A stretch of 64,000 nucleotides of DNA from Aurifilum marmelostoma. Its lineage: Eukaryota > Ascomycota > Sordariomycetes > Diaporthales > Cryphonectriaceae. Shown in pieces: positions 27,301 through 38,901 of the stretch. Where the stretch lies: assembly GCA_027559495.1 (NCBI GenBank), contig JAMXSV010000006.1:1-64000 (forward strand), in the 5' to 3' direction. A model generated the notes under the pieces. It had not been told where the DNA came from, did not search any database, and worked only from the letters and a program-made list of their open reading frames with translations. How positions within the stretch are numbered: position 1 is the stretch's first letter; every line of letters begins with the position of its first letter. Position numbers and translations under genes: made by a program.

Positions 27301-27956
27301 AAGTTTATCTTTAACCCTATTCTTTAGTTTTTTATAAAACTAGGATATTAATGCTTTATCTTTCTAGCTAACTTATCCTGCATATTGCCTAAATTTAGCT
27401 ATATAATCTAAAGTAGCTTTAGTTTGCTTAAGGTCTATAAGACTGCATTCTGCTATACGCTTCTTATCCGAGTTGCTAAATGCATTCTTAAGTGCTTTTT
27501 TGAAATCTTTAAATAAGTTAAAGATAGCTTTAGTTTCTTTATTACAATTATTGGGCATAATTAGATTATTAAGATAGTCTTGAAGGGAAGGTTCGAATTA
27601 GGCGAGAGCATTGCCTTCTAACTAAATCCCTGCAAAGACTGCCTTCTCTCCCTTATCTATAAACTGGGCTAGATAGTAAAGGAAGTAGGCCTTGCACTAA
27701 GTAATAAAAGCTTAAAAAGTGCCCTTTAATCCTTTATAAGGAATAAGCTTATCTATTTTATAGACCCTAACCTAAGTATTGCTAGATTCTTTAAGTTCCT
27801 AAATGCAAGCCTATAAGGCTGTAATAGTTTGCTGCAGCTTAGCGCTAATCTAGGCCCTGCTCATAGTAAAGGGGGTTAGAGTCTAGGAAGATATTATATT
27901 TCCATATTGCTTAAGAAGAAGTATACTAAACTATACTTAAATAAGAATTATTAAAA
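21324..27956 (-). mobile_element. Gypsy internal region between LTR 4 and LTR 5
   Basis: Full-length internal region, minus strand: capsid relic 27373-27558, protease relic 25700-25719 (ALLNSSA, catalytic Asp changed to Asn), RT 24489-24518 (YLNNILIYS), integrase core 23102-23287 (LDKDRKF, Asp kept). Multiple stops elsewhere. Confidence 0.9.
21518..22057 (+). pseudogene. Antisense accessory ORF relic, copy in LTR4-LTR5 unit
   Basis: 540 nt, ATG to TAA, plus strand. It keeps sense CAA at 21659-21661 (CGA CAA) and in the earlier TCT CAA TAT triplets, where other copies show TAA. Together with the CAA at 5545 in another copy this supports an ancestral open frame of about 179 residues. Confidence 0.6.
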
Positions 27957-28419
27957 TATTATAAGCACTGCTATAACTAGGATATATAATAAGTATACAA
28001 AAGGGTTTATATTAGGCAAGAATAATATTAAAGTATAATCTAAAGAATATAGAAATAACTTTCAAAGTCTTCTGCAGTATATCACTAGCAGTAGAGCTAT
28101 TACTTATATTAGAGATAATACTTAGATTAATAACTAAAGAGCTATATACTGAATCTATCTAATGGTAGCAAATATATCCCTTATATAACTAGTCTTCAAA
28201 TGTAGCTAACTTGGATAGCAATATATCCGAACTATCTAGATATCTCTAGATAGCATATATCCAAAGCTATCTATCCTAGTTGGTCCTTGTCCTAACCCTA
28301 ACCCTGGGTTATATAATCCTAGCGTGGCTCTATAGGTGAGTATTAAACTTTTCCTGTACTAAGAGTTCCGTTCCGGATGGCCCTAGTGTGCTATATTATG
28401 ACAGTTGCGGGTTATAATA
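27957..28419 (-). repeat. LTR 5 (463 bp), right end of the inserted array
   Basis: It starts tattataagcac and ends ttataata, followed by tattg (28420-28424), the partner of the duplication before LTR 1. The right end keeps more unmutated bases (ccgttccggatggccctagtg) than inner LTRs, as expected at an outer edge. Confidence 0.9.
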
Positions 28420-28560
28420 TATTGTAGTATACTGTATTCATAATATTAAAAGAAACAAATATTATATATCCTTAGTTCAAGATAGGTAGATAATTAGTCT
28501 TCTTATTAATTACTTCTTAGTTGTATGCAATAGATTATCCTTCTATAGTATTAAGTGTAT
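28420..28560 (-). mobile_element. Outer Gypsy element, middle piece
   Basis: 141 bp, starting with the target duplication tattg and matching 9156-9300 of the full unit, the stretch between RT and protease. It continues the left piece that stopped at 4533 and is cut again by LTR 6. Confidence 0.82.
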
Positions 28561-29023
28561 TATAATGAGCACTGCTGTAACCGGGGTATACAACAAGTAC
28601 ACAAAGGGTTTATATTAGGCAAGAACGATATCAAAGTATAATCCAAAGAATATAGAAATAACTTTTAAAGTCTTCTGCAGTGTATTACTAGCGGTAGAGC
28701 TATTACTTATATCAGAGGTAATACTTAGATTAATAACTAAAGAGCTATATACTAAATCTATCTAATAGTAATAAATATATTTCTTATATAACTAGTCTTC
28801 GAATATAGCTAACTTAGATAGCAATATATCCGAACTATCTAGATATCTCCGGATAGCATATATCCAAAGCTATCTATCCTAGTTAGTCCTTATTCTAACC
28901 CTAACCCTAGGTTATATAATCCTAGCGTAGCTCTATAGGTAAGTATTAAATTTTTTCTTATACTAAGGGTTCTATTCCGGATAGCCCTAGTATGCTATAT
29001 TATAATAGTTGCAGGTTATAATA
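28561..29023 (-). repeat. LTR 6 (463 bp), 3' LTR of second insertion
   Basis: It starts tataatgagcactgctgtaa and ends ttataata. The left end is nearly unmutated (ccggggtatacaacaag) and the right end heavily mutated, matching LTR 1 and marking 28561 as an insertion edge. Confidence 0.9.
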
Positions 29024-32000
29024 TTATCTCCCTCCTATTAATTATTATCCTAAATAATCTTCTATAAGTTTCTTATATATTATTCTATTGCTAGATTATG
29101 CTTTTCTAATTTATTATATCGAATAGAGTTAATAAATCTTATTTTTTAAGTTCTTATGCTAAGAAAATAAAATAGAAGAATTCCCTTCTTTTAATTATTC
29201 TTTAAAATGCTATTACTATGCCTTCTTATTCTTTTTGCAAGGGTTATAGCATTTCGTTTTATTAAGTCTCCCCCAACGATTCTTCCTGCTGCTTAGAATA
29301 TATTCGCCTTAGATATTCTCGATATAATATCTAGGGTCTTAGCGCCTTAGAGATTCGATAGATTAGAGTTTAATATTAATATCTAGAGGAGCAGTTAGAG
29401 GGTGCTAAGGGCTAGCTTCGCAATGCTGCTATAGAGGTTAAGCGCCTGCAGAAACAAAAGCATATATAGTTTAAGAAGATAATGCGCGCAGTTTATTATA
29501 GCCTTAATAGCATAGAGGCATTAGAATATATAGAAGCTAAGGAGGAGCATTGTTGCGCTTCTCAGAGATAGTCTAAGAGGTAGTTTCCAAAGAATCTGCT
29601 GCTTCTGCTAAGGTTCCTGATTTTAAGGGATTTAATTAGAATTCTATAGATATAGGGAATGCTATAGTAGACTAGTTGGGTTTTCTAGCTAAGGGGTTGC
29701 CTGCTGCAGCCTCTAGTTCTTATTCTAGGGTAGAGAGGTCTGCTAAAGAGGTCCCCTAAATCTTAGCCCTATTAGTTGCTATCCTAGGCTTCGAATTAAT
29801 TAGTATATCCCTAACTATTTATATCCCTTAACTAGTATAGTATTCTATCTAGTATTTTCCTTTAGCTAGTAGCATTTTCCTGCTAATTAGTAGGGTATAG
29901 ATTAGTAGATTATATTCCTAGTTATATTTCTGCCTAACTAGTCTAGTTTCTAGCATACTAGTAGTTTATTTACCTAGTCTAGATCCTAACTGCTTATCTT
30001 TATAACTAGTTTATCTAGTAGTCTTAAAGTGCTTATTATATATAAGCTAAGTTTCCTTTAGGTTCCTATATATTTTTGCTTGCTAGGTAGCCTTTCTACT
30101 TAATATAGTATTCTAGATTATGCTAAGGACCTCTATATCTTAGAATCCTTTCTACTTTATATTCTAGCTTATTATCCTTAGCTTTAATATTATTATCTAT
30201 AGATATTTCTTATATTGCTAGTTCTAGGAGTAAAATATAGAATACTAGGTATATTCTTATTCCTGCTAGCAATGCAAGCTTATAGTTAACTAGGGAGATT
30301 TTTCTTAAGATTTTTAAAGGTCTAATTTTTTTATAATCGAGTTTATTATTTAGTTAGGTAGTCCTTATATTTTTTCATTTTAAGTAAACTTTATCTCTCT
30401 CCTATAGAATTAGTCCCTTAATCCTCTTAGAGTTAGCATATTTAGTTATTTATTCTTATATAAACTAGAGTTCTTGCTAAATATCTTCCTAAACCTTCTT
30501 AATGCGCTATATTTATTTTTCTGCTGCTTCTGCATTTGCCCCTAGCAATGCTTTATAGTATGCTATTAGGTTATATCTATAGAGTGCATAGAATAGTAAG
30601 GTCTTTATTATGCTTATATTTGCGCTATTATATGCAAATTGCGCTAATAGTAATAGTTTAACCTAGTTATTCTATTCCTAATTAATATAATATCTAAGGT
30701 ATTATTTAATAATTTAGTTTATTTATTCTATTTGCCTATCTATTTATAGATAATAGGCTATTAATATTTTATAGTATGCTCTAAGTTGCTTTATAAGTAA
30801 TATCTAGAAGTATAATACGAATTTTCTATCTCTATCTAAGATAATCTCTTCTAGCATGCTATAGTTAGCAATAATTATTCTAAGGAATATATATGCAAGT
30901 TCTTCTGCTATACTGCTTTCCTTATAGAGGGAGAAAGTAAGCATACTTGCTTAGTCTGCAAACTACTACTAGGATGCTATTATATTGCACCTTAGTTAAG
31001 GGTTCTTATAAGATAGGTAGCTTAGTAATAAAGTCTAGACTAATTAATTGCTAAATAGTTATAGGTACTAGTAAGGGTTATAGCAGTCTATAAGGCTTAT
31101 ATCTTTCTGCCTTATTTTTCTTGCAACTATTGCATTTCTAAATAATTTCCTTAATTTATATCCTAAGGCCTAGTAGATTCTAATATTGCTTAATTTATTT
31201 ATAGGTAGCCCTAACTCCTTAGTGCCTATATGCTAGTGCGCTATATATATCCCTAATATATTTCTTCTTATTCCTATAGAGTTATTTCTTCTAGTTTCTT
31301 GCCCTAGTATATAATCCTAAGTATTAAGTTAATTTCTTATTTCTATATAAGGTTTTCTTTCCTTATTCTAATTAAAGAGTATCTATTCCTTAATTCCTAA
31401 TGCTAGTATATAATCCGATTATTAACTAAGAGCATCTGCTCTAGTATTTTCTTTTTCTTAAATATAGCTAATTTTAATATTAAATTATAAGAGGAATTCT
31501 GCCTATTATACTTATTGCTTATTTAAAACCTTAGTTATTATAAATAATATAAGGTTCTTATAATTAGTAAGTACTTTAATTGGGTATTTTGCTCTAATAA
31601 GGTAGTATTGCTATTTCTAGAATGCATATACTATAGCTATAAGTTCCTTATCTAGGGTTCTATATTATAGTTCTAGACTATTTAGCTTCTTTAAGAAGTT
31701 AGCAATAAGGTATAGTTTATTCTAATTATCTTATTAGATAAGTTCTCTGCTAAGTGCATAGTCTAATGCATTAATTGCTATTTCGAATTCTTAGCTAGGA
31801 TTAGCTTCTCTTAAAATAGGTTCTTATATAACTTATTCCTTAATAGCATTAAAGGCTTGCTGCTCTTTTCCTATCTAATAGAAAGATTTTATCTTTTTTT
31901 ATAAGCTCTATTATAGGTTATATAATCTTTAAGTACTATTAGATAAATTATTAGTAGAAGTTAGCATATTTAAGGAATGCTCTAATATCTATAATATTCT

Positions 32001-35000
32001 TAGGTATTAGCTAATTCCTAATTGCTTCTATCTTATCTTTTTGTATATATATATATCTGGGTTTAATTATATATCTAAGGTAGTTAATCTTCTAAATATA
32101 GAAGTAGCTCTTTTTTAGTTTAATAAGGAGTTTAGCATCTTAGAGAGTTTATAGCACTTTTTATATATACTGCTTATAAGTTGCTAAGTCTGAGGAGTAG
32201 ATAAGGATATTATTAAGGTAGGCAATAATATAAATATCTAGGTGCTCTCTAAGTACCTAATTAATTATTTCCTAGAAAGATGCAGGTGCATTAGTTAATC
32301 CGAATAGCATAACTAAGTATTTATAGTGCCTATATCTTATGCAAAATGCTATTTTCTACTCTTTGCCTGCCTTTATCCTAATAAGGTTATATGCTTCTTT
32401 AAGGTCTAGTGCTATAAACTATTATGCGCCTTATAGTCGATCTTATAATTCCTTAATAAGTAGTAATAGGTACTAATTTCTTGATTATAATATTATTAAG
32501 CTATCTATAGTCTATATAGAGTTATAGTTTGCTATTTTTCTTTAGTATAAATAGGATTGGATATTCTGCTAGTAATTATAATAGTTATATATAACCTTTT
32601 TTTAGGTTTTCGTTAAGGTACTCCCTAAGTGCTTTAAGTTATGCTTTATCTAGTCTATAGATAGGGAAGAACTTGGGCTAAGTTCCTTTCTTAAGTGGGA
32701 TTTTATAGTTATATAGACTATATTCTAGTAGTCCTATAACTAATTCTTCTTAGAATAGTTTTATAAACTTATAGTACTCTTCTAGTATGCTAGCAAGTAT
32801 TAGGATTAGTTCTTTCTCTATTTCTGCTTTCCTAGAGGAATAGTAGATACTATTAAGCATTTTATTGCAATTATCTATTATTTTTGCTCTATATTGGACT
32901 AAGTCTTCCTAACTAGTCTTTATTTACTTATATTTTTAACCTATGCCTAATCTGCATCTATAAGATTCAAGGCATTTATAGTTCTTCTCTATAAGCTATT
33001 AGTCCCTGCTAATTTAGAGGTATATAGTAAGTGCTTATTTAAGCGCCTATCTTAGCTATCCTTAGTAACTAAGTCTTATCCTGCGCCTTTAATTGCAACT
33101 ATCCTATTAGGTATAGCTTATTCCTAAGAGATCTAGCTAGTAGTCCAATTAATTCGAGGATTATGCTCCTTAAGCTATAGAAGTCCTAATATTATATTAT
33201 AGTATGCTATATCTATAATATTAAAAGAAATAAATATTATATATCCTTAGTTCGAGATAGGTAGATAATTAGTCTCCTTATTGATTACCCCTTAGTTATA
33301 TGCAATAGGTTATCCTTTTATAGTATTAAGTATATAGGGCTTCTCTTTCTATTGCTATAGTATTTTTGCTATATTAATAATGCAGGGGGATATATAATTC
33401 CCTTATACGCTGCTATTTAATAGCGCGCTATAATATTAGTTATTAATATTTATATTAAGCTATATATATGCATAGCTTCCTTTTGCTATTATGCATAGGG
33501 ACCTTATAGTCCTAATTGACTATTATCCCTTTATAGGCAATCTTTTCCTTTTAGGGCCTTTTTTAGCTGCTTGCTAAGCTAGTGCCTTAGCTTATTATTA
33601 TGCATACTTATAACGCTTCTTATTGCATTGCTATATATGCTAGGCATATGCCTTATTCTGCATATAGATAGTGCATTATTCTACTAGATATTGCTACTAT
33701 TTGCGTTTTTTATCTATGCAAGGCCTAGGGCAATCTTCTAGTAGTCCGATAAGTGCATTATAGTATTTCTTCTCTAGTACTTCCCTAAACTATAGTTCGG
33801 ATTCCTTATATGCCTAAATAAGTTATTCTTCCTCCCTAGTTAGGAACTATCTATATTTAACCTTTTCCTTAAAATAGGTTTAATAGCTATAATAGATATA
33901 TAAGATCTATGCTAATTAGTAGTATCTAAGATAGAATGCATTAATCCTAGGATCCTCTAATTTATCTGCTTTATAATTCTAAAGTAGGATGCTCTTAAAG
34001 AGGGTTTTTAGAGGTATTCTATATATAAGGTATTCTATTTAGATATTAATATCCTGGTAGTTAGAACTAAGGCTGCTGCATTAGGTAGTTAGAACTGATT
34101 CCTCTAAGTTATCTATATATTATTGCATAATAGGCTCGAGTAGGATATTAGGCTATCTATCCTAGAGGGTTTCTTCTTTAAGAATAAGTATCTCTATAGT
34201 ATATTCTTCTATAGGGGCTAGAGTAAAGTCTGCATTTTCTAAGTTATTATTGCGCTTATTATAGGCTAGGGATGCTATAGTATCCGATATATGCTTATTA
34301 TTATCTATAAGCTATATAAGATAGTGCTATAGGGGAAATTTTCCTAGGTCTTATTCTTCCTTAGATCTCTAATCTATAGGGTTAGTAGAATAGTCCGATT
34401 ATTCTTCTTTAATAGAAGTCCTGCTTCTAATAGCAAGTTATTATTATCCCTTAGGTTTCTAGGGGAACTATCCTAAACCTTCTTTCTCTAAGAGATATAG
34501 TATGCAACTATTATTATAATATGCAGTCTAACTAAGAGATTTATAATTAATAGAGTCTATTACTTGCTCTATTAGAATATTTTTATTTAGATAATTAGGT
34601 TTCTATTAAGTAGCAATACTAAGCTATTATCCCTTTCTAAATAGATTGCTATTATTTCCTTTATAGTTATTAATATTCCTATGCAAAGTATCTAGGCTTC
34701 CTATAATTAAAGCATGCCCTATTGCCTTTGCCTTAAGTTTAGAAGTTATTGCATTAATGCATAGCATCTAGTTCTATTAGGCTAGCATATATGCTACTGC
34801 TTTATGCTATACTTATATAATTCTATTATTTTCCTTAGTAGTTCTGCTAAGGCTAGTAGCATCTTCTACTATTAGCTAGGGCTCTAAACTTCTATAGTTA
34901 TCTATTACCCTTGCAGTTTTTCTCCTATTATTATTCAAAGATGCAGTTATTAATTTATACTGCTATTGCAATATATTCTGCTAGATTATTAGGTTAGTCT

Positions 35001-35665
35001 ATCTTATAAAGTTTGTCTTTAACCCTATTCTTTAGTCCTTTATAGAACTAGGATATTAATGCTTTATCTTCTCTAGCTAACTTATTCTATATATTGCCTA
35101 AATTTGGCTATATAATCTAAAGCAGCTTTAGTCTGCTTAAGGTCTATAAGACTGCATTCTGCTATGCGCTTCTTATCTAGGTTGCTAAATGCATTCTTAA
35201 GTGCTTTCTTAAAACCTTTAAATAAGTTAAAGATAGCTTTAGTTTCCTTATTATAATTATTGGGCATAGTTAGGTTATTAAGGTAGTCTTAAAAGGAAGG
35301 TTCGAACTAGGCAAGAGCATTGCCTTCTAACTAAGTCCCTGCAAAGACTGCCTTCTCTCCCTTATCTATAAACTAGGCTAGATAGTAGAGGAAGTAGGCC
35401 TTGCACTAAGTAATAAAAGCCTAAAGAGTGCCCTTCGATCCTTTATAAGGGATAGGCTTATCTATCTTATAAACCCTAATCTAAGTATTGCTAGATTCTT
35501 TAAGTTCCTAAATGCAAGCCTATAGGGCTATAATAGTTTGCTGCAGCTTAGCGCTAGTCTGGGCCCTGCCTATAGTAGAGGAGGTTAGAGTCTAGGGAGA
35601 TATTATATTTCTGTATTGCCTAAGAAGGAGTATACTAAACTATACTTAAATAAGAGTTATTAAAA
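29024..35665 (-). mobile_element. Gypsy internal region between LTR 6 and LTR 7
   Basis: Full-length internal region, minus strand: capsid relic 35082-35267 (61 codons open), protease relic about 33406-33425 (ALLNSSV), RT 32194-32223 (YLNNILIYS), integrase relic about 30808-30995 (LDRDRKF kept, but a +1 shift lies in the segment near 30928). The whole unit is 7568 bp and is the clearest complete single insertion in the block. Confidence 0.9.
29218..29759 (+). pseudogene. Antisense accessory ORF relic, copy in LTR6-LTR7 unit
   Basis: 542 nt. Same ATG and same TAA as the other copies, with a 2-nt insertion in the region aligned to the RRCASKI segment (near 29561-29570), so this copy is frameshifted as well as carrying RIP stops. 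Confidence 0.55.
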
Positions 35666-36128
35666 TATAATAAGCACTGCTATAACTAGGGTATATAATA
35701 AGTATATAAAAGGGTTTATATTAGGCAAGAATAATATTAAAGTATAATCTAAAGAATATAGAAATAACTTTTAAAGTCTTCTGCAGTATATTACTAGCAG
35801 TAAAGCTATTACTTATATTAGAGGTAATACTTAGATTAATAACTAAAGAGCTATATACTAAATCTATCTAATAGTAATAAATATATCCCTTATATAACTA
35901 GTCTTCGAATGTAGCTAACTTGGATAGCAATATATCTGAACTATCTGGATATCTCCGGATAGCATATATCCAAAGCTATCTATCCTGGTTGGTCCTTATT
36001 CTAACCCTAACCCTGGGTTACGTAATCCTAGCGTGGCTCTATAGGTGAGTATTGAATTTTTCCCGTACTAAGGGTTCCGTTCCGGATGGCCCTGGTGTGC
36101 CATGTTATGACGGTTGCGGGTCATAATA
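35666..36128 (-). repeat. LTR 7 (463 bp), 5' LTR of second insertion
   Basis: It starts tataataagcac and ends tcataata. The right 100 bp are nearly unmutated (ggttgcgggtcat, ccgttccggatggccctgg), the left end is mutated. After it the outer element resumes with tatagggct. The flanks (…gtgtat at 28560 and tatag at 36129) overlap by only 3 nt, so the target duplication is imperfect here. Confidence 0.88.
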
Positions 36129-37612
36129 TATAGGGCTCTCTTCGCGCTTTTTTTCCCCTATAGGGGCTAGAATAAAGTTCGCATTTTCTAAGTCATTATC
36201 GCGCCTATTATAGGCTAGGGATATTATAGTATCTAATATATACTTGTTATTATCTATAAGCTATATAAGATAGTGCTATAAGAGAAATTTTCCTAGGTCC
36301 TATTCTTCCTTAGATCTCTAATCTATAAGGTTAGTAGAATAACCCGATTATTCGTCTTTAATAGAAGCCCTGCTTTCGATAGCAAGTTATCGTCGTCCCT
36401 TAAGTTTCTGGGAGAACTATCCTAAATCTTCTTTCTCTAAGAGATATAATACGCAACTATTATTATAATATATAATCTAACTAAAAGATTTATAATTAAT
36501 AGAGTTTATTACTTGCTCTATTAGAATATTTTTATTTAGGTAATTAAATTTCTATTAAGTAGCAATACTAAGCTATTATTCTTCCTAAATAGATTGCTAT
36601 TATTTCTTTTATAATTATTAATATTCCTATGCAAAGTATCTAATCTTCCTATAATTAAAGCATGCCCTATTGCCTTTGCCTTAAGTTTAGAAGTTATTGC
36701 ATTAATGCATAGCGTTTAATTCTATTAGGCTAGCATATATGCTGCTGCTTTATGCTATACTTATATAATTTCGTTATTTTCCTTAGTAGTTCTGCTAAGG
36801 CTAGTAGCATCTTTTACTATTAGCTAGGGCCCTAAACTTCTATAATTATCTATTACCTTTATAATTTTTCTCCTATTATTGTTTAAAAATGCAGTTATTA
36901 ATCTATACTACTATTGCAATATATTCCGCTAGATTATTAGATTAATCTATCTTATAAAGTTCATCTTTAACCCTATCCTTTAGTCCTTTATAGAACTAGA
37001 ATATTAATGCTTCGTCTTCTTAGCTAACTTATTCTATATATTGCCTAAATTTAGCTATATAATCTAAAGCAGCTTTAGTCTATTTAAGGTCTATAAGACT
37101 GTATTCTGCTATGCGCTTCTTATCTAAATTGCCAAATGCATTCTTAAGTACTTTCTCGAAATCTTTAAATAAGTTAAAGATAGCTTTAATTTCCTTATTA
37201 TAGTTATTAAGCATAGTTAAGTTATTAAGGTAGTCTTAAAGGGAAGATTTAAACTAGGCAAGAGTATTGCCTTCTAATTAAATTCCTGCAAAGACTACTT
37301 TCTCTCCCTTATCTATAAATTAGGCTAAATAGTAAAGGAAGTAAGCCTTGCACTAAGTAATAAAAGCCTAAAAAGTGCCCTTCGATCCTTTATAAGGGAT
37401 AGGCTTATCTATTTTATAAACCTTAATCTAAGTATTGCTGGATTTTTTAAGTTCCTAAATGCAAGCCTGCAAGGCTATAATAGTTTGCTGCAGCTTAGCG
37501 CTAGTCGGGGCTCTGCCTATAGTAAAGGAGATTAGAGTCTAGGGAGATATTATATTTCTGTATTGCTTAAGAGGGAATATACTAAATTATACTTAAATAA
37601 GAGTTATTAAAA
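36129..37612 (-). mobile_element. Outer Gypsy element, gag side (right piece)
   Basis: It continues the outer element with tatagggct. After about 35 bp, including a stretch absent from other copies (cttcgcgcttttttt), it jumps to sequence that lies roughly 0.85 kb further on in the full unit, so this copy has an internal deletion that removes the protease relic. The capsid relic at about 37020-37205 is open in places only. It ends at LTR 8. Confidence 0.83.
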
Positions 37613-38073
37613 TATAATAAGCACTGCTATAACTAGAGTATATAATAAGTATATAAAGAGTTTATGCTAGGCAAGAATAAGATTAAAGTATAATCTAAAA
37701 AATACAGAAATAATCTTCAAAGTCTTCTGCAGTATATTACTAGCAGTAAAGCTATTACTTATATTAGAGATAATACTTAGATTAATAACTGAAGAGCTAT
37801 ATACTAAATCTATCTAATAGTAATAAATATATCCTTATATATCTAGTCTTCGAATGTGGCTAACTTGGATAGCAATATATCCGAACTATCTAAATATCTC
37901 CGGATAGCATATATCCAAAGCTATCTATCCTGGTTGGTCCTTGTTCTAACCCTAACCCTGGGTTACGTAATCCTGGCGTGGCTCTGTAAGTAAGTGTTGA
38001 ATTTCTCCCGTACTAAGGGTTCCGTTCCGGATGGCCCTAGTGTCTCATATCATAACAGTTGCGGGTCATAACA
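37613..38073 (-). repeat. LTR 8 (461 bp), 5' LTR of the outer element
   Basis: It starts tataataagcac and ends with intact tcataaca at 38073, two single-base gaps shorter than the others. The right half is the least mutated LTR sequence in the block (tacgtaatcctggcgtggct). Unique DNA follows, so agttg (38074-38078) is the right target flank. Its left partner is outside the window. Confidence 0.9.
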
Positions 38074-38901
38074 AGTTGAGGAAGCAGCCAAGACTGACTG
38101 ATATATTATTCAAGTCTGACCCATCGGGCTTTGTTGCGTCTGGATTCTGTTGCACTTCTGAAGCGACCATGAGATTATAAAGAGGATATGAATACTCAGC
38201 CAAATCCCGGGAGAGTTTCAAAGTGTGGAGCGACTGGCGTTTCCGACAACTATACACACACACATATATAGATACACATATATATATATATAGATACATA
38301 TATATATATATATAGATACATATATATATATATATAGATACATATATATATATATATAGATACATATATATATATATATAGATACATATATATATATATA
38401 TAGATACATATATATATATATATAGATACATATATATATATATATAGATACATATATATATATAGATACATATATATATATATATCATTCGTGCATTTCC
38501 AGTCACTGGGAGTGGGCACTCATTTTGGCCATTGCATGCACAACATCTCTTCAGGGGCTCAATACGATATAGATATGGGTAACAAGTCAATGGCTACTTA
38601 TTCTTATACCCAAAAATGGCATATGGGATCCTACAAAGCTTTTGCTATGCCCATCTACAGACTGGCTATGCGAAGGAAATGTTTGGCACTTTCACTGTGA
38701 GTGATACTCTCTGTTAAACCTTTTGTTCTTCAGCATGCGAAAGTCTCTGGTAAACTAGTGCCCTGAAGAGGCCGTTGCTTTCAAAGAGCTAAAGATGATT
38801 ATGGATGCGAGAGAGAGAAGGAGAATCCAAAGAGTTCCGCTCCCCCTGTCTGCCTGACAGCACGACAACTTGTGTCTGCAAAATAAAAACGTCCAGGGCC
38901 A
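38074..38901. other. Intergenic, block edge to permease 3' end
   Basis: Unique sequence of normal composition begins directly after the LTR. It holds the minisatellite at 38271-38485 and the probable 3' untranslated region of the permease. No coding frame here is convincing; the open frames across the TA-rich repeat are low-complexity. Confidence 0.7.
38271..38485. repeat. 22-bp TA-rich minisatellite
   Basis: GATACA recurs at 38271, 38293, 38315, 38337, 38359, 38381, 38403, 38425 and 38447, exactly 22 bp apart, then at 38465 (18 bp). Each unit is GATACA followed by a TA run. It lies about 200 bp from the retroelement edge. Confidence 0.95.

Larger units (their letters stand above)
1..38073 (-). 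mobile_element. Nest of RIP-degraded Ty3/Gypsy LTR retrotransposons
   Basis: The whole block consists of copies of one element: nine LTRs (first and last belong to the outer element), four full-length internal regions and four fragments. On the minus strand one reads gag (capsid relic ending in KFRQY), a CCHC zinc-knuckle relic, a protease active-site relic (ALLDSS), reverse transcriptase (YLNNILIYS), then integrase (RLSKYA...DRKF). This gag-PR-RT-INT order is that of Ty3/Gypsy. Base composition is strongly AT/TA-biased, and copy-to-copy differences are nearly all C/T or G/A, as RIP produces. No copy has an intact gag-pol frame, so all are dead. The block stops exactly at the LTR end TCATAACA at 38073. 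The parse into nested units is inference from LTR ends and flanking duplications. Confidence 0.93.

Noticed and set aside
1..38073. Subtelomere or telomere-adjacent array, because of repeated ccctaa motifs
   Set aside because: The motif occurs once per LTR at a fixed position, only two to three repeats each; it is part of the element, not a telomere tract.
38066..38590. Minus-strand open frames of 63-174 codons rich in Tyr and Ile
   Set aside because: They are translations of the 22-bp TA-rich minisatellite, open in several frames at once; not coding.
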